A stretch of 64,000 nucleotides of DNA from Chaetomium olivaceum. Lineage: Eukaryota > Ascomycota > Sordariomycetes > Sordariales > Chaetomiaceae. The translations under genes and the position numbers were made by a program. Positions 46,963-57,375 of the stretch are shown here, piece after piece. Each line of letters opens with the position of its first letter. The stretch's first letter is position 1. Under the pieces are notes generated by a model, which had not been told where the DNA came from, made no database searches, and saw only the letters and a program-made list of their open reading frames with translations. The stretch spans positions 372,001-436,000 of the forward strand of contig JAYWVB010000015.1 of NCBI GenBank assembly GCA_039881045.1. The letters run 5' to 3'.

Positions 46963-47361
46963 TAGTAAAATAATTAGATTAAGTTATTACTAATAGTATA
47001 ACTTACTTATAATACTATTATTATAGATACTATAAAGATTATACTATTCTTTATAGATTATAGCCATAAAATAGACTTATAATAAAGGTCTAAGATTTCG
47101 GTACCTGAAATAGTAGTTAAAATTAATAAGATAAACTCGATTTATATAATATTTAAGGAGGAACTCGAGTTTATATGAACTAGGATAAAGAATTTCTATA
47201 ATAGGAATAGGTTCGAGGGATCTTACCTAGAAGAGAGGGGTAAGGTTTATCTAATTTCTCAAAATCTTTATATAAAATAACTAAATAGGAAGTTCGACTT
47301 TTATAAAATTAGACTATTTAAAATCGATAAAAAGATTTCGAAAAATAATCATATGTTTATA
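46963..47361 (+). mobile_element. RIP-degraded Ty3/gypsy relic, post-integrase region
   Basis: AT-rich sequence whose plus strand, with a few stops, reads KEELEFI...TRIKNFYNRNR, then SYLEERGKVYLISQNLYIK and RKFDFYKIRLFKIDKKIS. This is the order of the conserved tract that follows the integrase core in fungal Ty3/gypsy polyproteins (GDKVYLL ... KLDxKKLGPFKI). TGA and TAA codons stand where Arg and Gln are usual, the pattern RIP gives. Pogo element 3 inserted at its right edge. Confidence 0.65.
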
Positions 47362-47372
47362 AAACGTGCTTG

Positions 47373-47406
47373 ATCACCGAGCGGCCCATATCACCGAGCG
47401 GTCCAC
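47373..47406 (+). repeat. Two 17-bp repeats, left end of pogo element 3
   Basis: ATCACCGAGCGGCCCAT then ATCACCGAGCGGTCCAC, 9 bp inside the terminus. The matching inverted pair is at 49185-49218. Confidence 0.95.
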
Positions 47407-47463
47407 TTTCCCTCCACGTCACAACCTTCCACCTTCAAACTCCGCTACACCGCGACCAAAACC

Positions 47464-49129
47464 ATGTCTATGCAAATGCAAGAAGCCAGAATCATCCTTG
47501 CCATTGAAGCAATTCATATGAGCAAAAGAATGTCGATCCGACGTGCTGCGCAGACGTATGATGTGCCGAAGTCGACCCTCATCGCCCGGATGAAGGGCCG
47601 CGTCGCAAAGCCTGAGAAACGCGACGTACAGCACAATCTGACCTTGGCTGAAGAAGAGACCCTTGTACGATATATCCTCGATCTAGATTCGCGAGGGTTT
47701 CCGCCTCGTATTGATGGGGTAAAAGATATGGCCGATCTCCTTCTCGCGACGCGTCACGCGCGACCAACTGGCAAGCAGTGGGCATACCGGTTCATACGGC
47801 GCCGCCCGGAGCTCAAGACGCGCTTTTCGCGTGCGTACGACTTCCAGAGAGCCCTTTGCGAAGATCCAAAGATTATTGGGGACTGGTTCCGGTTGGTGGC
47901 CAACATGCGCACGAAGTACAGCATCCAGAACACCGATTTTTACAACTTCGACGAGACAGACTTTATGATGGGCATTATCTGTAGCAACATGGTCGTCACG
48001 CGTTCCGATCGACGCGGTCGAGGCAAGCAACTTCAGCCCGGCAATCGGGAATGGGCAACAGCGATTGAGTGCGTGAGCAGTGACGGCTTTGCGCTGCCAC
48101 CATTCTTGATTGTACAGGGCGTCAACCACCTCGCCTCCTGGTACACCGAGTGCGATCTTCCCCCATCCTGGGTCATCAAGACCTCACCCAACGGCTGGAC
48201 AGACAATGATACAGGCTTGGAATGGATCAAGCACTTCCACAAGCATACGGAGACCCAGCGGCAAGGGGTGTATCGGATGATAGTCCTAGATGGTCACGAA
48301 AGCCACCTATCAGCCCAGTTTGAGGAGTTCTGCAAGGAGCACAATAGTATTACCCTCTGCCTCCCTTCTCACTCCTCGCACATCACCCAGCCTCTAGATG
48401 TCGGTTGTTTTTAGCGTGTTGAAGCGGATATACGGCCGCGAACTCGAGGCCTTCATCAAGGCGCACATCAACCACATCACCAAGACCGAGTTCTTCATCG
48501 CGTTCAAAGCCGCCCACCTCGCCACAATGAAAGCTGAAAATATCAAGGCTGGCTTTCGAGGTACTGGCCTAGTACCGGACAACCCCCAAGCTGTCTTGTC
48601 GAAGCTTGACGTCAAGCTATGGACCCCAACACCGACTGGACCCCCCCTTCCAGAGGCCGACCTATGGGTCTCCCAGACACCGCACAAACCTGACGAGGCT
48701 GTTTTACAGTCTGAACATGTACGGACCCGGATTGCCAATCATCAAGGAAGCTCTCCAACCAGCATGTTTTTCGCTGTAAAGCAATTGGCGAAGGGTACAG
48801 AGCTGATTGTTCACGAAATGACCCTTCTTCGAGACCGAGTCCGAACTCTCGAGAAGGCTAACGAGGCCCTTTCAAAGCGCCGGAGGGCTAAGCGTACACG
48901 TCTCCAGGCTGGAGGGGCACTTACTATAGAGGAAGGTCAGGTTTTGATCACCCAGAAGGAAACTGGTAGACGGCAATCGGGTAGGAGGCTGGCGGAAGGG
49001 GGTATGTCGGAGGCGGGGCTGTCGACTTTGCGGCGCTGTGGGAGGTGCGGCAAGACTGGCCACAACGTACGAACCTGTCAGGAGGTTGAGGAGACGTCAG
49101 CTGAGGAGAGTAGCATTGAGTGCAACTGA
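47464..49129 (+). pseudogene. Pogo-type transposase 3, one frame break in a T run
   Basis: Starts MSMQMQEARIILAIEAI at 47464. Contains the psq helix-turn-helix (SIRRAAQTYDVPKSTL), the CENP-B-type helix-turn-helix (VKDMADLLLATRH, QWAYRFIRRRPEL), then DDE blocks YNFDETDFMMG (the usual Gly is Asp), MIVLDGHESHLS and ITQPLDVGCF. An extra T in the run 48408-48412 ends this frame; the neighbouring frame continues with SVLKRIYGRELEAF to a C-terminal zinc knuckle (CGRCGKTGHNVRTC) and stops at 49129. Without that base the protein would be complete, about 554 residues. Confidence 0.93.
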
Positions 49130-49184
49130 TTTTCTTGTGTTGTGGTGGATTAATTGCCTGAAGAGGTTGCGACGTGGAGGGAAA

Positions 49185-49218
49185 GTGGACCGCTCGGTGA
49201 TATGGACCGCTCGGTGAT
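49185..49218 (-). repeat. Two 17-bp repeats, right end of pogo element 3
   Basis: Two inverted copies of the left-end unit, ending 9 bp inside the right terminus. Confidence 0.95.
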
Positions 49219-49481
49219 CAACCACGTTAAAGATGATATACTTATTCAAGATAGTTTAGGCATTATAACATTATTCTATTATACCAAGCTTTGTGTAATT
49301 AGATATGCTAATTTTAATAATATTAGTGACAAACTTGGACTCTTGTGAATGGTTAGAAAAAGATAATATAGTGATATAATCCATGTTTTCTATTCCTGTA
49401 ACGTGATCCACCCCTAAGCGACGCACTTTTCCAATCGTCACACATTTCCATTTTCTACACAGCATTCCTCTACGACCAGCA

Positions 49482-51131
49482 ATGGCAACTTGCTGTAAAG
49501 AAAGCCAGGTTATCCTGGCAATTGAAGCTATTCGACGAGATCAGAAACTTAGTCGCCGGAAAGCTGCAGCAATCTACAACGTACCCGAAGCTACGCTCCG
49601 CCACAGAATGAATGGACGAACGCCAAAGCCCGAATCGCGACCTGCAGCGCACCGATTGACAGCCATTGAAGAGGAGGCAGTTGTCCATTATATATTGGAC
49701 CTAGATACGCGAGGATTTCCGCCCCGACACACTGCTGTTGAAGATATGGCCAATTTGCTGCTCGCCCAACGCGACGGGGGACGCGTCGGCAAGCACTGGG
49801 CCGAGAAGTTCGTCAAGCGGCAACCAAAACTCAAGACGCGTTTCAATCGCGCATACGACTTTCAGAGAGCTCTCTGCGAAGATCCAGAACTTATTGGCGC
49901 GTGGTTCAAGCTTGTGCACAACATGAGGGCGAAGTACGGCATCCACGACTGTGTCTTCTACAACTTCGACGAGACCGGCTTCATGATGGGCGTCATCTGC
50001 GCAGCTATGGTAGTGACGCGCGCCGATCGACGCGGAAGAGGCAAGGCAGTTCAGCCTGGCAATCGGGAATGGGCGACAGCGATTGAGTGCATCAATGGCG
50101 AAGGGTGGTGCCTCCCGCCGTTTCTCATTGTTCAAGGCGCCTACCACCTCGCCAACTGGTATACCGAGGGCGAGCTCCCACTCGACTGGGCTATTAAGCC
50201 AACTTCCAATGGGTGGACCGACAATGAGACCGGCCTAGGATGGATCAAACATTTCGATAAGCATACAAAGTCTCGTACAAAGGGGGTGCATCGGTTGATT
50301 GTGCTTGATGGGCATGAGAGTCACCTGTCGGCCGAATTCGAAGCCTTTTGCAAGGAGAACAACATTATCACCATCAGCCTGCCTGCTCACTCGTCCCATA
50401 TAACCCAGCCACTCGATGTTGGGTGTTACAGTGCCCTAAAGAGGGCGTACGGTCGGCAGATCGAGCACTTCGTCAGAGCGCATATCAACCACATCACCAA
50501 GGTCGAGTTCTTCCTCGCTTTCAAAGCCGCCCACTTTGCCGCTATGACCGAGAGAAACAACAAAGCGGGTTTCAGAGGTGCAGGTCTAGTGCCTTTTGAC
50601 CCCGAGTCAGTGATATCCAAGCTGGATGTCAAGTTACGGATGCCAACACCAACTGGTCCCCCCTCCGCCGCTGCCGATTCTTGGTTCTCCCAGACGCCAC
50701 GGAACCCAACAGAGACTGTCTCGCAATCCGAGTATATCAAAGATCGGATTGTCCGTCACCGGGGAAGCTCGCCAACATCAATTCTCACTGCTGTCGACCA
50801 GCTTGCGAAAGGGACGCAGGCATTGGCGCACTCGGTGGCCCTAATGACGGCTGAGATAGGCACCTTACAGAAGGCAAATGAGGCACTGAGCAAGCGCCGA
50901 AGGGCCAAAAAGACACATGTACGTCTTGGAGGATCACTTACTGTAGGAGATGCACATGATCTATTAGCCCAGAGAGAGGTGCAGGAACAGGTAGAGCGCG
51001 AAACGCGGGAAAAGGTGGTCGGCGAGCTCGAACAGCGACGGCTCCACGGCGTTGTGGTAAGTGCGGAAAGCCCGGGCACAATGCGCGCACGTGTCAGGGA
51101 GACGGAGAAACATCTGATGTACATGATTTAA
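49482..51131 (+). CDS. Pogo-type transposase 4, nearly intact
   Basis: An uninterrupted 549-residue frame from MATCCKESQVILAIEAI. N-terminal psq helix-turn-helix (SRRKAAAIYNVPEATL), CENP-B-type helix-turn-helix (VEDMANLLLAQRD, KHWAEKFVKRQPKL), then the DDE_1 catalytic blocks YNFDETGFMMG, LIVLDGHESHLS and ITQPLDVGCYSALK, and a basic SKRRRAKKTH stretch. It cuts and pastes the element at TA sites, binding the end repeats through the helix-turn-helix pair (family knowledge). The last 30 or so codons are out of register: the neighbouring frame encodes the CCHC knuckle (CGKCGKPGHNARTC) that the other three copies have, so one base is missing near 51050. Whether the knuckle is needed is unknown. Confidence 0.93.
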   Translation: MATCCKESQVILAIEAIRRDQKLSRRKAAAIYNVPEATLRHRMNGRTPKPESRPAAHRLTAIEEEAVVHYILDLDTRGFPPRHTAVEDMANLLLAQRDGGRVGKHWAEKFVKRQPKLKTRFNRAYDFQRALCEDPELIGAWFKLVHNMRAKYGIHDCVFYNFDETGFMMGVICAAMVVTRADRRGRGKAVQPGNREWATAIECINGEGWCLPPFLIVQGAYHLANWYTEGELPLDWAIKPTSNGWTDNETGLGWIKHFDKHTKSRTKGVHRLIVLDGHESHLSAEFEAFCKENNIITISLPAHSSHITQPLDVGCYSALKRAYGRQIEHFVRAHINHITKVEFFLAFKAAHFAAMTERNNKAGFRGAGLVPFDPESVISKLDVKLRMPTPTGPPSAAADSWFSQTPRNPTETVSQSEYIKDRIVRHRGSSPTSILTAVDQLAKGTQALAHSVALMTAEIGTLQKANEALSKRRRAKKTHVRLGGSLTVGDAHDLLAQREVQEQVERETREKVVGELEQRRLHGVVVSAESPGTMRARVRETEKHLMYMI

Positions 51132-51200
51132 AATAGTTTCAGTGTATTGCGGTTGTTGTGGTGGTGTAATTGACGTTTCCTGTTGTGTGGTTGTTGAAAA

Positions 51201-51285
51201 GTGCGTCGCTTGGGGGTGTGCGTCGCTTGGGGGTGTGCGTCGCTTGGGGGTGTGCGTCGCTTGGGGGTGTGCGTCGCTTGGGGGT
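51201..51285 (-). repeat. Five tandem 17-bp repeats, right end of pogo element 4
   Basis: Five perfect copies of GTGCGTCGCTTGGGGGT, ending 9 bp inside the right terminus. A single inverted copy with one mismatch is at 49410-49426. Confidence 0.95.
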
Positions 51286-51564
51286 GGATCACGTTATTTA
51301 AAGAGTCTTACTCTCTACTCCTCTCTCCTTTTTAAGAATCGCTATAAACTCTACCGTATAGTAGAAACGTAAACCCCAATTTACTTTTCAATACGTCAAA
51401 CCACCGTTGTCTTTTGGTGCGAGAGTATACACGTTATATATACTTGTTAAACAATCTGGGGAAGGTTGTATATCTCGTTATTCGAGCGCTAGAATCATCT
51501 TGTTCTGAATAATGACACAAAAGGTCGCTATGGGGCCCTCTATACTGAAACATTTGCTGTCAAA

Positions 51565-52694
51565 TCAGTTGTCATAAAACACCAGAGTGCGCACTTCAAT
51601 GCTCTCGCGCGGCTCCTTGTCCTCCTCCGAGGAGTCAATAAACGCCGAGTGCGGGACACGTCGCGCAACTCCCGGCGTAGTCACAGAATCATAGCACTTG
51701 ATGAGGGTTACCTCATCAGGCCGCTGCGCGTACTTGAAGTACCACCTGTGTGACGGGTTTGGCTTGACCACGTAAGTCTCGCCCTTGCGCTGCGGGTAAA
51801 TGAGCGCTGCGCCGATGAGATCTGACTCAGCGACAGAGTGTGCATCAGCAACCCCCAAGGGATCTTTCAGCACCGTCTTGATCGGGCGCCAGACCTGAAT
51901 TCCTGGTGAGCCAATGCTAGTAGCAAGGGATGAGGGTTTGGAGGGAGACGACGAACATTGATGATTTGGAACCGCTTCTGCAGCAATTTCTCAGCCTCGT
52001 CAGGAAGATGGTACTGCACTCTCTCTACTGACGCCGCGTACGACTGGTCGATGTGCACGCTCCTGACCGGACCGCGGATGGGAGCGTTTGGATTGCCAGG
52101 TTGCTCGCGACGGATCGTGTGGTCGAAGATGAAGACCCGGCTAGCTCCCGTTCTACATGTCGTGGACCATGGCTATCAGCATGCCCCTTCCCCGAAAAAT
52201 CCAAATTGGCTGGAAAATTGATGCGCCACCATTTCGTCTGAATGACTCACGTATCTTTCAGCAACTGCTCGACCTCTGAATAATAGTTGCTCTTGATTTG
52301 GTCGTCGTCCACAAATGCTTTCTCCCGACTTTCATGGCGAACCAGTTGAAAGCCGTGGCTGTCGAGGGTGTACTTGTTCTCGTTCCCACTGATGTCTGTG
52401 ACCTCCACGGGGACTGACACGCTTGGCCGGGAGGCGATCTGTGGGCCGGCGGGTCGGCTAGTAGGAGCAGCGTTTATAGTCAGTGGGGGGGCATAAGGGT
52501 ATTTGGTCCTAATATAGTAAAAATTCGTACTCAACGTAAAATGGGGTTGGCGGGGTCCCGTCTTCGGGGTCCTTGTAGTAGTTCATGACAGTACGGACAT
52601 TGTGCTGCCCGGGCTTGCGGTCCAGGGCAGCCTGCGGAGCAGTAGCCGCGTGGTGGGTAAAATCAACTGGGCTGATGACGTCTGGGGTAGCCAT
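51565..52694 (-). CDS. CmcJ/AsaB-like hydroxylase/desaturase
   Basis: Four minus-strand exons: 52694-about 52545, about 52450-52251, 52152-51957, 51894-51565. Start MATPDVISPVDFTHHAATAP. Blocks typical of the CmcJ/AsaB group follow: VRTVMNYYKD near the start, LDSHGFQLVRHESREKAF, SRVFIFDHTIRR, RGPVRSVHIDQSY and RFQIINVWRPIK, ending with VPHSAFID and ESIEVRTLVFYDN. The HxD pair in VHIDQS probably binds iron, as in 2-oxoglutarate-dependent enzymes. Members modify secondary metabolites (AsaB hydroxylates aspergillic acid; CmcJ acts in cephamycin biosynthesis); the substrate here is unknown, and no pathway genes are next to it. The first intron is uncertain. The gene borders the transposon island. 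Confidence 0.85.
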
Positions 52695-53491
52695 GATTGA
52701 ATTGAAGTCGATTGTAGTGTAAGTGGCAGTTATCGATTGATTTCAGTGTAGGGTGGGATGGAATACTACCCAGGGATGTTCGAAGGAGGATATTCCATTA
52801 CTTTATACTTCAGTCTCGAGCATCGGCTAGAGCGGGTGCGTCATGCGACATCCATCATGAGCATCGTCAGGTAGTTGGACAGTTATGGTAGCACGTATGC
52901 AACCAAGCTGTCACGTCATCGCTTCCCGGTGCAACTGCAGACCGAATGCCCCGAAAGGTCTCCGTCTGCTTAGAAATCAGTGTTTGGATCGGCGTTACAT
53001 CCATCCAAGGTAAATCGATCTGGTGATTGATTAGAAATATAATGTCGGGCTGTGAGTTGCTTAGCAACGGCACCGGGAAAGATGTCGAAGACAAGGCACG
53101 CTTCAGTTTATTAGCGTGCAGGAGTTGTGGCTCGCGGTGACGATTAAACGTCAAGTAAACCCACGAGTATAGCTCTCTTGAAAGTGTAGAATCAGCTTTA
53201 GCTGTCTGTCTGCATCTTGTCGAGGCAAATAAGATGTTGCGTACAACAACAAGGTGGAATGAAGACGAAGTTGGCATTTCTGGTATTTAAGCCTCATAAG
53301 GCGGTAATCCCCGCGCTATTGTCCCATTTATAAACAGGCACAGGCTTCCACACATATGAAAAGGTTTGAGGCTCTACTGATCACCATCCCTGTTCAGGGT
53401 AGGCCAGATAGAAAGATAGAATAAGGACATTTTGGCACAATTGCATTGCCGTGGCCACGTGCTGCCCATCCCTGCGGCCGTCGTAGGCCGG
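52695..53491. other. Intergenic, no supported gene
   Basis: Probably the promoter of the CmcJ-like gene plus the 3' region of the next gene. A minus-strand frame of 136 codons (53277-52867) has no family resemblance and no splice context, so I leave it uncalled. Confidence 0.4.
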
Positions 53492-55133
53492 TCAATCTAT
53501 TGCATGGATGGCCGACATTGACAGCGTTCCGGTGGTCGCTGCCATATCCAAGCCGTTGAGTGTTCTGTCACCCCAGTCCTCTTCGTTGTCGCTTCCGGCC
53601 CCGCTCTCCTCCGCGGCACTCTCTCCGTTGGTGCTATATCTATCACTTTGACCACGGCCTCTCGCCATATGTCGAGAGTTGCAGGATTCGAGATCAGACT
53701 CTAATTCACTTGCGGAGCTCGCTACCTCTGACGCCTCGTCCTGGTAACCACTCTCGGAATCGTCGCCTACCATAGCCAACTCGTCCGCAAGTGACATTCG
53801 ACGCTTGAGAGCCGGCTTTGTTTTCGAGGTACTAGCATCTACGGCTTGCTTAGCATTCCGAACCCCCCGGTCATGTCAGTGCCCTACCGGGCATGCGAGC
53901 ATTCTCACCTTCTTGCCTGATACCCTGTATCGTGTTCCTGCGCTCCAGTGACCGCCGTTGCAGGTAGGTAGGATGGGCGGCTCTATTTGCTCGCGGGGTG
54001 GCAGCCGGCGACTGGGCAGATAGTGTGGGTTGAAAGGAAACGGAGTGTTGCCGAGGGCTTGCTGGCACGACTTTGTGACTGGTTGATAACTGGTGTGGCC
54101 GTCCTGTAGGTGTGGCCGAAGTCGAACTTGCTCGTCCTGGCACCAAGTCATGCTCTTGCCTCTGTAGCTCAAGCGCCCGAAGTAACAAGCGGTTGTAGCC
54201 CTCATAAAAGTGGCTCTGGAGCTCGTCAATATCTGCATTCATGTTAGCAAGGAGCTCGGTGACCACACCCGCGGTTTGACCGTGTGGCTTGCTTCCCCCC
54301 CGGCGGCGCGTGGAAGCTGTGTGGGGTGATCTGAGTTCTGACTTACTCCCTCCGTGCAACTGGTTGACCTGTTTGACAACCTTTAGCTGGCCTTCGGCAA
54401 ATTCGAGAGACTCAACGGCGACGTGGATAGCAGCTTGGACGCGAATCTCTGCCTGGAGGGCTCTTGACAGATGTGTTGCCAGCCCAGGGTGAACAACGGG
54501 TTCGGAGTGCAAGTGTCGTGATGGGGGCCGACTGCCTTCCAATGGCGGAAAGCTTTCGGTTTTGGTCCTAGCGCCGTGTGACTGCCTTGGGCTTCCCGGG
54601 GAGCCGGGGGGTCGGGGGGTGTGGCCGGTAGGTGGTGTTGCGGATATGGGCTGTTCATATCTCGCTGCCACCGACCGGCTTAGCTTCGGTGATGCATGTT
54701 GATTACTGCGGTTGAGGACCCGGGGGTTGGCCGGTTTGGAGGGCTCGGCCGTGGGTGTTGCCACTTCTCCGGTTCTCTGCTGTGAACTGCTCCGCTCAAA
54801 AGAGCACACGGTACCCTGTAGCGCAGACAGAAGTTGACCAAGCGTCGGGCACAGTACTTCGCCAAGCCGTTCCTGTGATTTTTCCCGAGGCAAGATTTCT
54901 TGGAGGATACCAAGAGCGAGATGAAGACTGGAGCTCATGGTGAGCACCGCACCGACCAGGACCTCCTTGTCTGCATCCTGGAGGGGCCTGGGCGAGGAAA
55001 GGAGCCTCTCAACCGCTTGGATGGGGCTGTCGGTAAAGCTCTCGCGAGGTAATACCGAACGCAGGAACCAGCCCGGAAACAGAGCCATGCTTGCTGTGGG
55101 AGCACGATCTTGTCTGACGTCCGGAGCGGCCAA
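53492..55133 (-). CDS. Unknown Ser/Pro-rich protein with acidic tail
   Basis: Two minus-strand exons: 55133-53893 and 53843-53492, joined by an intron of about 49 bp with normal sites, giving about 530 residues if the first Met is used (MAAPDVRQ) or 15 fewer from MALFPGWF. The N-terminal 110 residues are helical (VLTMSSSLHLALGILQEI). A long Ser/Pro/Arg-rich middle has SPxxP and PRPPGSPGSP stretches. A helical section near AIHVAVESLEFAEGQLKVV and LLANMNADIDELQSHFYEGY could form a coiled coil. Exon 2 adds an acidic Ser/Glu tail (DDSESGYQDEASEVASSASE). I do not recognise the family. The composition suggests a disordered regulatory or scaffold protein. Confidence 0.6.
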
Positions 55134-56392
55134 TCACCTGGCGCAATCTCGGGGTGCCTTGATCGCTGTGGGTGGTTTGATAACACCGAAAGCCATGCTC
55201 GGGGGGAATTGTGTGACATAATTAGGGGCGCCTCTCTTGAGTGGCTGGTGAATGCCATTGGGTTCAAGTCTAGGCGTGAACTGGCGGTGTGCGCTGGTCC
55301 ACACCGCCAAAATTCCACCTGCAGAATCACTCCTAGGAGCAGTGTTGTGTGGATCAACTGGCGGCGCTAACCATAAACGTCGCATCCAGGGCTTTGGTAG
55401 GAGATACGTGGAACACCCACGAGACTCTCCTCCTTTTCTGTGTTGTATCACGGTTGGGCACCCGCGACGACCGTTTGACATGTCGTGCGGGCAACCCCGC
55501 ACGCCGCCAGGTTCGTACGTCCATACACACGACCCCAGAAGACGAAGAAAACTGGCACTCTCGCGAACGGAACCCAGAGTTGCTTCTGCTTGAAATTCAA
55601 ATGAACACGGCCATGTGCATTAGGACTCAGAGACTCGGGCGGTAGCAGGATGGCGGACGGTTACCCGGGTCTGTCGAGGTATAAAAATGGGTGTATGTAT
55701 CTAACTAGGTAGTAAATACATACAATGTCAAAGCTATACAAGCCGAGTAATTTGCTGGCAGCCACGAACTGCGAAGCTAGCCGGAGGTCTCGTGCCAGGT
55801 TCCCAATCTCAGGTTCATGTGCGCCGAAGACGGGCGTGTGCATGTGGCTGTTTCGGCATGTTGTTGGCGATAGCAACGGGATGATAATACCATTTTGATT
55901 GAGTTGAGGGCGATATTCAACTAACTGGTGCGACAAGAATTTGAGTGAATCCATTGGTTTTTCGATGATGGTAGTTCATCAATTATTTGCTCACATGTGT
56001 CTGAGTAGAAATCGGGGCGATGATAGTAATAAATCTTTCGCCATGGTTGAGCACTGCGCCGAAATGCCAAGCTCTGTCGCTGCAGCCTGAGCTAAAATCC
56101 TACCTTACCTTGAGTCAGACCTGGCGGCGTGGGGTTAGAACTAGGAGACAATACGGCGTAGGCTTATATACTATACCAGGAGGAAGATCCATGTGCCGCG
56201 AAAGCTCAAAATGGTACTAGATAGTGGCACAGGTGTCAGCACCAAGCTAGGGTTTGAGACTTAAGATAGTTCCAACGAACTAATATTCGCCTTGAAGGTA
56301 AGCTCCTCCGTCCTTCATGTTTGCTATGGCATCTCTAATGGATATATGATATCCCCTTCGAACCAGCAATTGTGTCCGGTCTATATTTGAAA
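55134..56392. other. Divergent intergenic region
   Basis: 1.26 kb between the starts of the unknown minus-strand gene and the plus-strand membrane protein. Several overlapping open frames (55252-55645 plus, 55134-55502 minus, 55661-55954 minus) show no family pattern. No repeat was seen. Confidence 0.4.
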
Positions 56393-57375
56393 ATGACTGG
56401 TTTTCATGCTCGCCAATTTGGGCCGTCGTGCGCGATCAAGACGACCCTGACTCGCGTTTTGTTGACAGGGGCGTTGATGGCCGCGATAGTTGCCGGGCAA
56501 CATAGTGACCCTAACCACGGGGTGGTGTTCATTTTTCCTCCAGTTGGACAAGTATACAACAAAATGGACACACTCAATGTGACCTATACCTCACCGTTCG
56601 CAACACCGAACCTCTATCTCTGGTGCGGTCCAGGCAACCCGCGGAAGAGTATGAACCCCGTCGAGAATACCGAAATGGCCTGGTTGTTAATAACGACTGA
56701 CAATGGGTGTTAGTCTTGGTACAAGCCGCCCCAGGGTACAACGCCACAGTTCCCGTTACACTGAATGCCGAATCCGACGCTCGCTGTTGGTTCAACCTGC
56801 GGCCAGGCACCGTGGCTGGTTTTGGGGCGAATAGCGCGAATTTTAATCTCATCGACGAGGAACGAAAGTCTGGGAGAATGGTGTTTGGCCCAGAGAGCTC
56901 GACAGATTCAAAACCGACACCTACCACGACATCCGTAGACGCAGGTGTCACACATCCCGCTGCAAGTTCAGCACCACCCCACTCCACAGCTGGGGAGGGA
57001 GGGTTGGGCGTAGACGCCGCGGTCGGAATAGGAGCAGGAGCTGCGGTCGGAGTTGTGGTTATCTGCGGAGTTTTCGCATGGATTCGGAGACGGAGGAGAC
57101 GCAACATGGAAGGGTGTGATCAGCAGGGGGGCAGTCAGGAGGGGGCCGATCGGGAGCAGTATCAGGCAAGTCACTCTAGCAACGAGGAACTGCTGGAAAA
57201 ACAGGAACCCGGCGTCATAGCGCGACCCGTTGGAAACGGGCACCGGTATGGGGCTAAGCCGAAATTCATTGCTGAGTTGAGCTCAGCTCACCACACCCCA
57301 CCCGAGATTGGGTCATCTCAAATTCTAGACCCAAGGCACCCATTAGGGGCACCGGGCCGAGGACCTTTCATGTAA
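56393..57375 (+). CDS. Secreted-type single-pass membrane protein
   Basis: Two exons (56393-56648, 56714-57375) with a 65-bp intron join PRK to ILVQAAPGYNATVPVTL, giving about 305 residues. The N-terminus has a hydrophobic signal segment (RVLLTGALMAAIVAG). The lumenal part has possible N-glycosylation sites (NVT, NAT) and a cysteine pair (LYLWCGPG, ARCWFNL), with a Ser/Thr/Pro-rich stalk. A glycine/valine-rich membrane helix (VGIGAGAAVGVVVICGVFA) is followed by a stop-transfer run of Arg, then a cytosolic tail of about 100 residues. This layout is common among fungal cell-wall or plasma-membrane sensors; I assign no function. An unspliced reading would hit a stop at 56711-56713, which the intron removes. 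Confidence 0.72.

Larger units (their letters stand above)
47362..49229 (+). mobile_element. Pogo/Fot-type DNA transposon 3
   Basis: The element is 47364-49227 (1,864 bp) with ACGT at both ends. The right flank has TA (49228-49229); the left flank reads AA, so the left TA has mutated. Two 17-bp repeats lie at each end, each set 9 bp inside. The transposase is on the plus strand. The next element starts only 171 bp after it. Confidence 0.92.
49399..51296 (+). mobile_element. Pogo/Fot-type DNA transposon 4
   Basis: The element is 49401-51294 (1,894 bp), flanked by TA on both sides and with termini ACGTGATCCACCCC / inverted. One 17-bp unit at the left end (49410-49426) and five tandem units at the right end (51201-51285). 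It has the longest uninterrupted transposase frame of the four and is the best candidate for a recently active copy. Confidence 0.95.

Noticed and set aside
51201..51285. CRISPR-like array
   Set aside because: The 17-bp repeats are directly adjacent without spacers, lie at a transposon end, and the organism is a fungus.
52867..53277. 136-codon minus-strand frame as a gene
   Set aside because: No family resemblance, no splice context, and it sits in the promoter side of the CmcJ-like gene.
56711..56713. Stop codon splitting the membrane-protein gene into two genes or a pseudogene
   Set aside because: A 65-bp intron with GTATGA donor, CTGAC branch and TTAG acceptor joins the two parts in frame.
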